Part shown: one piece after another, positions 34,510-43,290 of the stretch | Layout of the letters: each line of letters opens with the position of its first letter | Position numbering within the stretch: position 1 is the stretch's first letter | Source: Actinomadura luteofluorescens | GTDB taxonomy: Bacteria > Actinomycetota > Actinomycetes > Streptosporangiales > Streptosporangiaceae | NCBI RefSeq assembly: GCF_013409365.1 | Contig: NZ_JACCBA010000001.1 | Span: forward strand, 7,440,001 to 7,504,000 | Length of the DNA: 64,000 bases | Direction: 5' to 3' | The notes under the pieces: model-generated | What the model was told of the DNA's origin: nothing | The model's database searches: none | What the model saw: the letters and a program-made list of their open reading frames with translations, nothing else | Program-made: the position numbers and the translations under genes

Positions 34510-34526
34510 CGTAAGTATAGCTTACG
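34510..34526. promoter_or_regulatory. Palindrome upstream of SDR-BKACE operon
   Basis: CGTAAG-TATAG-CTTACG, a perfect 6-bp inverted repeat with a 5-base spacer, 63 bases upstream of the SDR start. The central TATAGC could serve as a -10 element, so a bound protein would control the forward operon. It differs from the GTCAATAT sites, so a second regulator, perhaps the XRE-cupin gene within this operon, is possible. Confidence 0.5.
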
Positions 34527-34589
34527 GCCCCTAAGTGACAGTAACGATGTGGTGAATCCGCCACGAGAAGCGAGGGGGCGTTGACCAGC

Positions 34590-35345
34590 GTGTTCGAAAC
34601 CTCCCTGAGCGGTCTGCTCACCGGCCGGGTCGCCCTGGTCACCGGTGCGGCCGGCGCGCTCGGCGAATCGATCTGCCGGGCCCTCGCCCGGGCGGGCGCC
34701 GAGGTCGTCGGCGTCGACCTGGTCGAGGGCGGCGCCTGCGACTTCGTCGCGGACGTGGCGACGGCCGAGGGCAACCGGCTCATGGTCGCCGAGGCCCTGC
34801 GCCGCCACGGGCGCCTCGACGTGCTGGTCCTCAACGCCGGCGTGCAGTTCGTCGCGCCGATCCCCGAGTTCCCCGAGGAGCAGTGGGACCGGCTCATGGG
34901 CGTGATGGTCAAGGGCCCGTTCCTGGCCATGAAGGCCGCCTGGGCGGAGCTGACCGGCCGCCCGGCGTCGCGCGTCCTGATCACCTCCTCCGTCTCCGGC
35001 ATGGTGGCCGAGCCGTTCAAGGCCGCGTACGTCTCGGCCAAGCACGCGGTCAACGGCCTCACCAAGGTCGCCGCGCTGGAGGGGGCGCCGCACGGACTGA
35101 CCGTCAACGCGGTCGCCCCCGGCTGGATGTCGACGCCGATGGTCGAGCGCCAGCTGCCGGAGCAGATGGCCCTGCGCGGCCTCACCCGGGAGCAGGTGCT
35201 GGAGCTCCTGCTCGACCGCCAGCCCGTCAAACGCCTGATCGGCACGGACGAGGTCGCCGCCCTGTTCGCGTTCCTCGCCAGTGATCTTTCCTCCGCGGTG
35301 ACCGGCGTCTGCCTACCGGCGGACCTCGGCACGCTCGCGTCCTGA
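34590..35345 (+). CDS. Short-chain dehydrogenase, 3-hydroxybutyrate dehydrogenase-like
   Basis: A 251-residue SDR. The cofactor site is LVTGAAGALGESI, NAG is in VLNAGVQFV, and the catalytic residues are the serine in LITSSVSG and YxxxK in AYVSAKHA. The segments QFVAPIPEFPEEQWD, PFKAAYVSAKHAVNGLTKVAALEGA and PMVERQLPEQM closely follow bacterial 3-hydroxybutyrate dehydrogenases. I chose GTG 34590 because AGGGGG is 11 bases upstream; TTG 34581 is only two bases from it. With the BKACE gene next to it, it may make or consume a beta-keto acid. Confidence 0.87.
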   Translation: MFETSLSGLLTGRVALVTGAAGALGESICRALARAGAEVVGVDLVEGGACDFVADVATAEGNRLMVAEALRRHGRLDVLVLNAGVQFVAPIPEFPEEQWDRLMGVMVKGPFLAMKAAWAELTGRPASRVLITSSVSGMVAEPFKAAYVSAKHAVNGLTKVAALEGAPHGLTVNAVAPGWMSTPMVERQLPEQMALRGLTREQVLELLLDRQPVKRLIGTDEVAALFAFLASDLSSAVTGVCLPADLGTLAS

Positions 35346-35374
35346 AGTACCCACCGTTACCGAAGGGATCAGCC

Positions 35375-36307
35375 ATGTTGCGCGACAAGTACGAGCCGTG
35401 CGTCCTCACCGCCGCCGTGACCGGCGGCGACGTCCTCCCGAGCCAGAGCCCGCACATCCCGTGCGGCGCGGAGGCCATCATCGAGGAGGCCGTCGCCGCC
35501 GCCGAGGCGGGCGCCACGTGCGTCCACCTCCACGCCCGCGAGGCCGACGGCCGCCCCTCCGGCGACCCCGGCCTGTTCCGCGAGATCGTGGCCGGCGTCC
35601 GCGAGCGGACCGACGCCGTCATCAACATCAGCACCGGCGGCACTCCGGGGATGCCCGAGGAGCAGCGCCTCGCCGGCATCCGCGCCTGCCGGCCGGAGAT
35701 CGGCACCCTGAACCTCGGGACGATGAACTACGAGGGCTTTCCGAACAAGGCGCGCTGGCCGAAGGTACGGCACGCCTGGGAGCAGGAGGTCCTGGACAAG
35801 TCCGGCGAGGGCGTGTTCACCAACACGCTCGGCACCATCCGCCGCTTCGCCGCCGAGTTCCGCGACCTGGGCGTGACGCCGGAGCTGGAGGCCTACGACC
35901 TCGGGCACCTGTCCATGATCCGCTTCCTGCTCGACGAGGGCACCCTCGAAGGGCCCGTGCGGATCCAGCTCGTGCTGGGCGTGCTCGGCGGGGCCGGCAA
36001 CGCCCTGGACGACTTCTTCGTGCTGTCCCAGGCGGCCGCCCGTATCCTCGGACCGGACGCTGCGAGCCTCAGCGTGGCCGCGACCGGTTTTCCGGGCGAG
36101 TTCCGCCATGTCGCGACCGCGCTGTCGTGGGGCGCCGACTGCCGGGTGGGCCTGGAGGACAACATCCGGGTCCGCCGCGACCGGCAGGCGGAGAGCAACG
36201 CGGAACTCGTCCACGTCGCCACCGGCCTCGCCGATCTGCTGGCCAGGCCGATCGCGACGCCCGACGCGCTGCGCAGCGAGCTCGGTCCCTGGTACAAGGC
36301 CTCATAG
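35375..36307 (+). CDS. BKACE family beta-keto acid cleavage enzyme (DUF849)
   Basis: A 310-residue TIM-barrel enzyme of the BKACE family, first known as 3-keto-5-aminohexanoate cleavage enzyme. Members condense a beta-keto acid with acetyl-CoA and release acetoacetate plus a new CoA ester. The zinc ligands are the histidines of CVHLHAREADGR near residue 50; the C-terminal GLEDNIRVRRDRQA holds the conserved glutamate. Substrates of relatives include dehydrocarnitine and lysine-derived keto acids. The neighbouring SDR could make the keto acid or reduce the acetoacetate released. Confidence 0.9.
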   Translation: MLRDKYEPCVLTAAVTGGDVLPSQSPHIPCGAEAIIEEAVAAAEAGATCVHLHAREADGRPSGDPGLFREIVAGVRERTDAVINISTGGTPGMPEEQRLAGIRACRPEIGTLNLGTMNYEGFPNKARWPKVRHAWEQEVLDKSGEGVFTNTLGTIRRFAAEFRDLGVTPELEAYDLGHLSMIRFLLDEGTLEGPVRIQLVLGVLGGAGNALDDFFVLSQAAARILGPDAASLSVAATGFPGEFRHVATALSWGADCRVGLEDNIRVRRDRQAESNAELVHVATGLADLLARPIATPDALRSELGPWYKAS

Positions 36308-36322
36308 AGGAGTGAAAGCGAA

Positions 36323-36988
36323 TTGGCTGCTCGTCCGCCGGCACATCACCAGAGCGGCAGCAAGCGCCCCGGCCACTTCGGCGGTCCGCCCGCCGAAGGC
36401 GCCCGCGGCGACGAGGTGCCGGACGGTGACGCCGACGCCGTCAAGACGCTGCTGGGCCGCAACATCAACAGCCTGCGGACCCAGCGGGGAATGGCGGTCC
36501 GCGACCTGGCCGAGCAGGCCGGTGTGTCAGCGGCGTTCATCTCGCAGGTCGAGCACGGAACGGCGTCGCCCTCGGTGCCGACCCTGGTCCGCATCGCGCA
36601 GGCGCTGCGGGCCCACATCGGCGACCTGTTCCAGGCGACCCTGTCGCGCAGCCAGATCGTCCGGCAGGACGAACGCGCGGCGTACGAGTACCCGGACCGC
36701 GGCATCACCGAGGCCCAGGTCAGCTCGGACGCCAGCGGGTGCCTGGAAGTGCTGTGGGTGAAGCTCGAACCCGGTGGCGGAACCGGCCCGGAGCTGTTCG
36801 CCCACGGCGCGGACACCGAGTTCGTGTTCGTCCTCAAGGGGCAGGTCGCCATCACCGTCGGGTCGGAGACCCACCGCCTCTCCGCGGGGGACAGCCTCAC
36901 CTTCCCCGGCAAGGACGTCCACGGCAGCCAGAACCTGTCCCGCGGTTCCTCGGAACTGCTCTGGGTGCAGACCCCGGCCTCGTACTAG
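36323..36988 (+). CDS. XRE-family regulator with cupin domain (second copy)
   Basis: A 221-residue regulator. After a disordered N-terminus of about 40 residues comes the XRE domain (INSLRTQRGMAVRDLAEQA ... ISQVEHGTASPSVPTLVRI), then a cupin with ELFAHGADTEFVFVLKGQV and FPGKDVHGSQN. It is only distantly related in sequence to the first XRE-cupin in this window. The TTG start at 36323 follows an AGAGGAG box ten bases upstream, overlapping the BKACE stop. Embedded in the forward operon, it probably regulates it in response to a pathway intermediate. Confidence 0.88.
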   Translation: MAARPPAHHQSGSKRPGHFGGPPAEGARGDEVPDGDADAVKTLLGRNINSLRTQRGMAVRDLAEQAGVSAAFISQVEHGTASPSVPTLVRIAQALRAHIGDLFQATLSRSQIVRQDERAAYEYPDRGITEAQVSSDASGCLEVLWVKLEPGGGTGPELFAHGADTEFVFVLKGQVAITVGSETHRLSAGDSLTFPGKDVHGSQNLSRGSSELLWVQTPASY

Positions 36989-37043
36989 AAGAGGTCTCGG
37001 CGCGCACCCTTCGCCCTGTCCCTACGGTCGTCGGGAAACGCCA

Positions 37044-37937
37044 GTGAACCTCTCCGAGAAGCCGACCGGCTTCGTCGCCATGCCCCAGGGCTCCGTCGCG
37101 TACTGGCGCGCCGGCACTCCCGGCCGGACCCCGCTCGTGTGCCTGCACGGCGGGCCCGGCCTGCCGCACTCCTACCTGGCGCCGCTCGCCCGGTTGGGCG
37201 CCGACCGGGAAGTCATCTTCTACGACCAGGCGGGATGCGGCGAGTCCGGCCGGCGGCCGCCCGAGCCGTCGTGGTCGATCCCGTACTTCGTCGAGGAGTT
37301 GCGGGCGGTCGTGGCGGCCCTGGGCCTGGAGGAGTTCCATCTCTTCGGCAACTCCTGGGGCGGGTGGCTCGCCCTGGAATACGCGCTAGGAGACCCGCCC
37401 GCGCCGCCGGTGTCGCTTTCGCTCAACAGCTCTCCGCCGAGCGTGGCGAGCTGGATCAGCGGGGTGCGCGCGCTGCGCGCCCGGCTTCCGGAGGACGTGG
37501 TCCGGACGCTCGACGAGCACGAGCGGGCCGGCACGGTCCGTTCGCGCGAGTACCGGGACGCCCTCGCCGTCTTCAACCGCCGGCACATGTGCCGGGCGCG
37601 GCCGTGGCCCGCACCGCTCAAGTCCGCGCTCGGCGGCTTCGGCGACGAGGTGTACGCGGCGCTGTGGGGGACGAGCGAGTTCGGCCCGGTCACCGGCGCG
37701 CTCGCGGACTGGGACGTCACACCGCGCCTGCCGCGGATACGCGTGCCCACCCTGGTCACCTGTGGACGGCACGACGAGGCCGTCCCGGAGCACATGTCGG
37801 TGCTGGCGGACGGCATCGCCGGCGCCCGGTTCCGGGTCTTCGACGACAGCTCGCACATGGCTTTCCTCGAAGAACCGGACGCCTTCATCGCCGAGCTGTC
37901 GGCGTTCCTGACCGACGTCGAGGCGCGGCGCCGGTGA
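37044..37937 (+). CDS. Proline iminopeptidase-like alpha/beta hydrolase (S33)
   Basis: A 297-residue alpha/beta hydrolase. The oxyanion motif HGGPG is near residue 40, DQAGCGESG near 70, and the nucleophile is in GNSWGGWLALEYAL near 105. The catalytic aspartate is in CGRHDEAVPEH and the histidine in DDSSHMAF near the C-terminus. HGGPG and DQAGCGxSG are hallmarks of prolyl aminopeptidases, which release N-terminal proline from peptides. It begins at GTG 37044 and is followed by the gamma-glutamyltransferase gene. Some relatives act on other amides. Confidence 0.87.
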   Translation: MNLSEKPTGFVAMPQGSVAYWRAGTPGRTPLVCLHGGPGLPHSYLAPLARLGADREVIFYDQAGCGESGRRPPEPSWSIPYFVEELRAVVAALGLEEFHLFGNSWGGWLALEYALGDPPAPPVSLSLNSSPPSVASWISGVRALRARLPEDVVRTLDEHERAGTVRSREYRDALAVFNRRHMCRARPWPAPLKSALGGFGDEVYAALWGTSEFGPVTGALADWDVTPRLPRIRVPTLVTCGRHDEAVPEHMSVLADGIAGARFRVFDDSSHMAFLEEPDAFIAELSAFLTDVEARRR

Positions 37938-37962
37938 ACCCTCTTTCGACAAGGACGGGACG

Positions 37963-39615
37963 ATGAGCGAAACCAAGGTCGGCCGGATCGGCCCCAAAGC
38001 GACGGCGCAAAGCCCGGAGGCGGTGTGCTCCAGCGCGCACCCGCTGGTCACCGACGCGATGCTCGACATCCTGCGCGAGGGCGGCAACGCCATCGACGCG
38101 GCGATCGTCGGAAGCCTGCTCAACGCGACGATCCAGCAGGACATGACCGGCCACGCGGGCACGGTCACGATGCTGTTCTGGGACGCCGAGCAGGGCCGGT
38201 GCCACGAGCTCAACAGCATGGGCACGATCGTGCCGGGGCTCGCGCCGTTCCGCCCGGTCGCCATCTCGTCGGGGCCGTACACCGCGATCCCGGAGGGGCC
38301 CTGCGCGGTCATCCCCGGCTTCATGCCGGGGCTCAAGACGATGCACGAGCGGTTCGGGTCGCGGCCGTGGGACCGGCTGTGCGCGCCGTCGATCCACTGG
38401 GCCGAGGAGGGCCACGAGGTCGACTCCTTCGAGCACCTGGTCCTCGGCCACAGCGCCGAGCTGTACATGAACACCGCCTCCGGGCGGCGCCACTTCACCC
38501 CGGACGGGCACCTGCCGCAGGCCGGGCAGCGGTGGCCGAAGCCGGAGCTGGCCCGGACGCTGACGAAGCTGGCCGCCGAGGGACCGGACCTGTTCATCGA
38601 CGGTGAGTGGGCGCGGCTGTTCGTCGAGCGGGCGAACGAGGTCGGCTGGCCGATCGAGATGCGGCACATGCGCCAGGACGAGCCCCGGTGGGGGAACGGC
38701 CTGCGCTACCGGCACGGCGGCGTCGAGGTCGTCCAGCAGGCGCCGCCGGAGCGCCAGGCCGTCATGTCGGCGATGGTCCTCGGCATCCTGCACGAGCTGG
38801 GCGTCGCCGAGCTCGGGCACTACGCCGAGTCGCCCGAGTCGCTGTACTACATGGCGCACGCGCTGCGCCGGGCCGCGTACGAGACCGGGTTCATCAACGA
38901 CCCGGAGGTGTTCGAGGACCCGAGCAGCGTGCTGATGTCGCGGGAGTACCACCGCGCGCTCGCCGCCGTGCTCCGGATGAGCCGCACCAAGGTGGACCTC
39001 ACCGAGCACGTCCGGCTCAGCTCGGCGCCGGGCGCGCTGGGCGAGGCGACCGGCCGGACGGGCGAGTCCGTCGGCAGCTGCGAGCTGAGCGTCGTCGACG
39101 CCCAGGGCAACTGGGTCCAGCTCGTCAACACGGTGCAGGGCGGAGGCGTCCCGGGCCAGGTCATCGGCGGCGTGCCGATGATCGGCAGCACCATGACGAG
39201 CAGCCTCACCGCCATGCTCGGCGGCTGGCTGACCGGCGGTGGGCGGATCCGCTCGGTCATCGGCAACACGCTGCTCCTGCGGGACGGCCGCCCGTGGCTC
39301 GCCCTCGGCACGCCCGGCATCCCGCACATCACGGTGCCGCAGGTCATGACGAGCATCCTCGAACACGGCCTGGACCCGTACGCGGCCGACGACGCGCCCC
39401 GCATGCTCCCGCTCGCCGACGACTACTCGGTGACGGTCGAGAGCCGCCTGCCCCCCGAGGTCGTCGCCGAGGTCGCCCGCATGGGGGTCCTGGTCCGTCC
39501 GATGGCGCCGTACCAGTACCAGATGGGCAGCTTCCACATGACCTGGCGCGACGACACGGGAACGCTGCACGCGTCCGCCGGCCCCCGCCGCGCCGGCCAG
39601 GCCGCAGGCCTCTGA
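37963..39615 (+). CDS. Gamma-glutamyltransferase family protein, atypical nucleophile
   Basis: A 550-residue Ntn-hydrolase-fold protein. The N-terminal half has HPLVTDAMLDILREGGNAIDAAI and GHAGTVTMLFWD of the family, and SVVDAQGNWVQLVNTV follows the processing site. In classical enzymes the small subunit starts TTHxSVVD with a nucleophilic threonine; here the aligned residues are Ser-Cys-Glu-Leu-Ser (GSCELSVVD, near residue 375), so serine would replace threonine. No signal peptide is present, which suggests a cytoplasmic role. It closes the forward operon. Confidence 0.88.
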   Translation: MSETKVGRIGPKATAQSPEAVCSSAHPLVTDAMLDILREGGNAIDAAIVGSLLNATIQQDMTGHAGTVTMLFWDAEQGRCHELNSMGTIVPGLAPFRPVAISSGPYTAIPEGPCAVIPGFMPGLKTMHERFGSRPWDRLCAPSIHWAEEGHEVDSFEHLVLGHSAELYMNTASGRRHFTPDGHLPQAGQRWPKPELARTLTKLAAEGPDLFIDGEWARLFVERANEVGWPIEMRHMRQDEPRWGNGLRYRHGGVEVVQQAPPERQAVMSAMVLGILHELGVAELGHYAESPESLYYMAHALRRAAYETGFINDPEVFEDPSSVLMSREYHRALAAVLRMSRTKVDLTEHVRLSSAPGALGEATGRTGESVGSCELSVVDAQGNWVQLVNTVQGGGVPGQVIGGVPMIGSTMTSSLTAMLGGWLTGGGRIRSVIGNTLLLRDGRPWLALGTPGIPHITVPQVMTSILEHGLDPYAADDAPRMLPLADDYSVTVESRLPPEVVAEVARMGVLVRPMAPYQYQMGSFHMTWRDDTGTLHASAGPRRAGQAAGL

Positions 39616-39638
39616 CCGACACGAAGTGAGGCGGCGGA

Positions 39639-39664
39639 CCCCGACTCCCGTAGGGGAGCCGGGG
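39639..39664 (+). terminator. Probable terminator after gamma-glutamyltransferase gene
   Basis: CCCCGACTCCC-GTAG-GGGAGCCGGGG pairs over 11 positions with one mismatch and lies 24 bases after the stop codon. No T-run follows, as is common for actinomycete hairpin terminators. The rest of 39665-39826 shows no gene. Confidence 0.55.
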
Positions 39665-39826
39665 AGCCGCACGTCAGACCGCTGGAACGCCCCCCACTGG
39701 TCCGCCAACGCCCGAACCCAAGCCCACGGCCTCCACACCCCACCCCAAACAGCCACTAATGCGGGTTTAACCCTTTGGGGGGTCTGATGGGCGGGCCGGG
39801 GCAGGGTGCTTCGGGGAGAGGGCGCC

Positions 39827-40312
39827 ATGAGGGTTGTGGTTGCGGGGGTTGTCGCGGGGCTTGTGCTGGGTGTCGCCGGCTGTGGGGGTGACGGTGGGGG
39901 TGGGGTGGCCGCGTCGGGATCTGCTTCGCCTCGGCGGTCGGTTTCTCCGGAGGATGCGCAGCTGAAGTTCGCGCAGTGCATGCGGGAGAACGGGGTGGAC
40001 GTTCCCGATCCGGGGAGTGGGGACGGGCACGCGCTGCGGCTGGGGAAGGGGGGCGACCGCACGAAGCTGGAGGCGGCGCTGAAGAAATGCCAGTCGTGGC
40101 TTCAGGCGGGCGGGAAGATGCCCGATCTCCAGGATCCGAAGGTGCGCGACCAGTACGTCAAGTTCACGCAGTGCATGCGCGAGCACGGGGTCGACATTCC
40201 GGATCCGGGGCCGGACGGGCAGTTCAAGCTGCCCACCGGGCAGGTCGACCGGGGGCAGGCGGAGAAGGCGCGGGAGGAGTGCAAGGGCAGCCTGCCGGGG
40301 GCCGGGAAGTGA
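39827..40312 (+). CDS. Lipoprotein with duplicated CMRE-GVD-PDP motif
   Basis: A 161-residue secreted lipoprotein; the signal peptide ends in LVLGVAGCGG. The mature part contains two copies of a short module, FAQCMRENGVDVPDPG near residue 50 and FTQCMREHGVDIPDPG near 115, each followed by a second cysteine (KKCQS, EECKG), so two disulfides are likely. Proteins like this often precede a MacB-type efflux system in actinomycetes, as here. The ATG at 39827 has GAGAGGG upstream. The molecular role is not known to me. Confidence 0.82.
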   Translation: MRVVVAGVVAGLVLGVAGCGGDGGGGVAASGSASPRRSVSPEDAQLKFAQCMRENGVDVPDPGSGDGHALRLGKGGDRTKLEAALKKCQSWLQAGGKMPDLQDPKVRDQYVKFTQCMREHGVDIPDPGPDGQFKLPTGQVDRGQAEKAREECKGSLPGAGK

Positions 40313-41343
40313 GGCGGGTCGCGGTCGCGGGCGGGGTCGCGGTGGTCGTGGTCGTCGGCGGTGGCCTCGCGTTGACCAGGGACGGGGACCGGGCGCAGGG
40401 GGCGCAGGCTCCGCTCGCGACGGCGGTCGTCAGCCGGGGCGACGTCGTGGACACCGAGAAGGTGGACGGGAAGCTCACCTACGGCGACGTCCGGGACGTG
40501 TGGACGGGCATGTCCGGTGTCGTGACGTGGACGCCGGAGCCGGGCGCGACCGTTCGGCGCGGGGAGACGCTGTTCTCTGCGGCGGCCAAGCCGGTGACGT
40601 TGATGTACGGCGGCCGGCCCATGTACCGGACGCTGCGTCAGGGCGTCTCTGGGAAGGACGTCCGGCAGCTCGAAGAGAACCTGCGGGCTCTCGGCTATGG
40701 CGGAATGACCGTGGACGGGGAGTTCACCGGGGCCACGCAGACCGCCGTTGAAAAGTGGCAGGACGACCGGGGGTTGGAGGAGACCGGGCAAGTCGACCCT
40801 GGTCAGGTCGTCTTCCTGGGCGGGGCCGTGCGGGTGCGGGAGGTCAAGGCGCCCGAAGGGAAGCGGATCGTGCAGGGGCAGCCCGTGCTGGCGGTGGCCG
40901 GGACCAGGCGGGTCGTGCACGTCGATCTGGACGCCGACAAGCAGGATCTCGCCAGGGAGGGCGCCCGGGTCTCGGTGGAGCTGCCCGGTGGGGCGACGGT
41001 CAAGGGGACGATCAGCGAGGTCGGCGGCGTCGCCGAGACGACCGGGTCGGGGCAGGACCAGAAGACCACGATCGGGGTCGACATCTCGGTGGGGAGCGCG
41101 AAGACGGGGCGGCTGGACGAGGCGCCGGTCGGCGTCGAGTTGGAGAGCGAGCGGCGGAAGGGCGTGCTGTCGGTGCCGGTTGAGGCGCTGCTGGCGCTGC
41201 GGGAGGGCGGCTTCGGGGTCGAGGTCGTGGACGGTTCCCGGCGCCTGGTGCCCGTGGAGGCCGGAGTGTTCGGCGGCGGGCGGGTCGAGGTCTCCGGGAG
41301 CGGGCTCCGCGAAGGCATGAAGGTCGGGGTGCCCGCCGAATGA
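40309..41343 (+). CDS. Efflux adaptor protein with peptidoglycan-binding domain (HlyD-like)
   Basis: A 344-residue membrane-anchored adaptor. One membrane segment ([19 protein letters not shown]) starts the protein, followed by a lipoyl/barrel-sandwich half ([21 protein letters not shown]). A peptidoglycan-binding domain ([19 protein letters not shown] ... [14 protein letters not shown], residues about 115-165) comes next, and the second hairpin half and beta-barrel domains follow. It would link the MacB-like ABC exporter to the cell wall. GTG 40309 overlaps the lipoprotein stop in a GTGA. Confidence 0.88.
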   Translation: MRRVAVAGGVAVVVVVGGGLALTRDGDRAQGAQAPLATAVVSRGDVVDTEKVDGKLTYGDVRDVWTGMSGVVTWTPEPGATVRRGETLFSAAAKPVTLMYGGRPMYRTLRQGVSGKDVRQLEENLRALGYGGMTVDGEFTGATQTAVEKWQDDRGLEETGQVDPGQVVFLGGAVRVREVKAPEGKRIVQGQPVLAVAGTRRVVHVDLDADKQDLAREGARVSVELPGGATVKGTISEVGGVAETTGSGQDQKTTIGVDISVGSAKTGRLDEAPVGVELESERRKGVLSVPVEALLALREGGFGVEVVDGSRRLVPVEAGVFGGGRVEVSGSGLREGMKVGVPAE

Positions 41344-42041
41344 ACGACAGGGGTTCGGACATCGTGGAGCTGGCCGGGGTGGTCAAGGAGTACGCGGGCG
41401 GTGTCGCGGCGCTGCGGGGGGTCGATCTGGTGATCGCGCCGGGGGAGCTGGTGGCGATCGCCGGGCCGTCCGGGTCGGGGAAGTCGACGCTGCTGCACAT
41501 GATCGGGACGCTGGACCGGCCGACGCGGGGGAGCGTGCGGGTCGCCGGGCACGAGGTCGCGGGACTCGGGGACCGGGAGCTGTCGGCGCTGCGGGCGCGG
41601 TACATCGGGTTCGTGTTCCAGCAGTTCCACCTGGCCGCGGGGGTGAGCGCCCTCGACAACGTCGCCGACGGCCTCCTGTACGGCGGGGTCGGGCTCCGGG
41701 AGCGGCGGGAGCGGGCGCGGGCGGCGCTCGGGCGGGTCGGGCTGGCGGAGCGGACGGCGCACCGGCCGCACGAGCTGTCGGGCGGCGAGCAGCAGCGGGT
41801 CGCGGTCGCGCGGGCGGTCGTGGGCGAGCCCGCACTGCTCCTGGCGGACGAGCCGACCGGCAACCTCGACTCCGCGGCGGGCGCGGAGGTGCTCGCGTTG
41901 CTGGACGGGCTGAACCGCGCCGGCACCACCGTCGTGGTCATCACGCATGACGCGGAGGTGGCGGCCCGGGCACCGCGGCGGGTCCGGGTCCGGGACGGGA
42001 TGATCGTCGCGGACGAGCGGGCGGGGGCGGGGAGCCGATGA
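41340..42041 (+). CDS. MacB/LolD-type ABC transporter ATP-binding protein
   Basis: A 233-residue ATPase. Walker A is [15 protein letters not shown] near residue 43, the Q-loop is in [11 protein letters not shown], the signature is [17 protein letters not shown] near 145, Walker [14 protein letters not shown], and the switch histidine is in [18 protein letters not shown] and the FQQFHL segment are typical of the LolD/MacB branch that drives export of antibiotics, lipoproteins or peptides. Coupled by ATGA overlaps to the adaptor and permease genes. Confidence 0.94.
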   Translation: MNDRGSDIVELAGVVKEYAGGVAALRGVDLVIAPGELVAIAGPSGSGKSTLLHMIGTLDRPTRGSVRVAGHEVAGLGDRELSALRARYIGFVFQQFHLAAGVSALDNVADGLLYGGVGLRERRERARAALGRVGLAERTAHRPHELSGGEQQRVAVARAVVGEPALLLADEPTGNLDSAAGAEVLALLDGLNRAGTTVVVITHDAEVAARAPRRVRVRDGMIVADERAGAGSR

Positions 42042-43219
42042 GGCCCGCGCGGCTCGGTGCGGGCGACGTGCTGCGCGTCGGGCTCGGCGGGCTCCGGGCC
42101 CGCCCGGCGCGGGTGGTGCTGTCGGCCCTCGGCATCGCGATCGGGATCGCGACCGTGGTCGCGGTCATCGGGATCTCCTCCTCCGGCCGGGAGGACCTGC
42201 TGCGGCGGCTCGACCGGCTCGGCACGAACCTGCTGACGGCCGAGCCGGGCGACACGCTGTTCGGCGACGGCGCGGAGCTGCCCGAGACGGCGCCGGAGAT
42301 GGTGCGGCGGATCGGGCCCGTCACGGCGGTCGGCGCGACCGGGTCGGTTGAGGCCACCGTCCGCCGCACCGACAGGATTCCGGAGGAGGTCACGCAGGGG
42401 ATCGCCGTGCAGGCCGCCACGGACGGGCTGCTCGGGACCCTCGACGTTGGGACGGCGAGCGGGCGCCGGCTGGACGCGGCCACCGAGGGCCGCCCCGTCG
42501 TGGTGCTCGGAGCGGAGGCGGCGCGGCGGCTCGGCCTGGACCGGGCGGGCGGCCAGGTCTGGATCGGCGGGCGGTGGTTCGTCGTCCTCGGAGTGCTCCG
42601 GCCGGCGGAGCTGGCCCCGGAGATCGACCGCTCCGCCCTCGTCGGCTGGGACGCCGCGCGCCGGTACCTCGGCTTCGACGGGCACCCCACGAGGATCTAC
42701 GAGCGCTCCGCCGACGCCTCGGTCGGCGACGTCCGGGACGTCCTCGCCCGGACGGTGAACCCCGAGCGGCCCGAGGAGGTCCGGGTCAGCCGGCCCTCCG
42801 ACGCCCTGGAGGCGCGGGCCGCGGCGTCCGGGGCGTTCACCGGGCTGCTGCTCGGGCTCGGGGCCGTCGCGCTGCTGGTCGGCGGGGTCGGGGTCGCCAA
42901 CACGATGGTGATCTCGGTGCTGGAGCGGCGCCGCGAGATCGGGCTGCGCCGGTCGCTCGGCGCCACCCGCGGCCAGGTCCGCGTGCAGTTCCTCGCCGAG
43001 TCGCTGCTGCTGTCGGCGTTCGGCGGCGCGGCGGGGGTCGTGCTCGGCGCGGCGGTGACCGCGGGGTTCGCGCTGTGGAAGGGGTGGCCGCCGGTCGTGC
43101 CGGCGTGGGCGCTCGGCGGCGCGCTCGCCGCGACCCTGGCGATCGGGACGGTCGCGGGCCTGTATCCGGCGGCGCGGGCGGCGCGGCTGCCGCCGACCGC
43201 GGCGCTGGCGGCCGCGTGA
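42038..43219 (+). CDS. MacB-like ABC transporter permease
   Basis: A 393-residue permease with the MacB arrangement: an N-terminal membrane helix ([17 protein letters not shown]), a large extracytoplasmic domain (about residues 55-265), then three C-terminal helices with the FtsX-type sequence [29 protein letters not shown]. It works with the ATPase and the peptidoglycan-binding adaptor to form a mechanotransmission exporter. The substrate is unknown; antimicrobial or cell-envelope peptides are typical for the class. Confidence 0.93.
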   Translation: MRPARLGAGDVLRVGLGGLRARPARVVLSALGIAIGIATVVAVIGISSSGREDLLRRLDRLGTNLLTAEPGDTLFGDGAELPETAPEMVRRIGPVTAVGATGSVEATVRRTDRIPEEVTQGIAVQAATDGLLGTLDVGTASGRRLDAATEGRPVVVLGAEAARRLGLDRAGGQVWIGGRWFVVLGVLRPAELAPEIDRSALVGWDAARRYLGFDGHPTRIYERSADASVGDVRDVLARTVNPERPEEVRVSRPSDALEARAAASGAFTGLLLGLGAVALLVGGVGVANTMVISVLERRREIGLRRSLGATRGQVRVQFLAESLLLSAFGGAAGVVLGAAVTAGFALWKGWPPVVPAWALGGALAATLAIGTVAGLYPAARAARLPPTAALAAA

Positions 43220-43290
43220 CTGGTCACGATCTGCCCGATCAGTGCATGATTGTGACGTCGACCCGCCCTGGGGGAGGTGCCTCAACCGCC

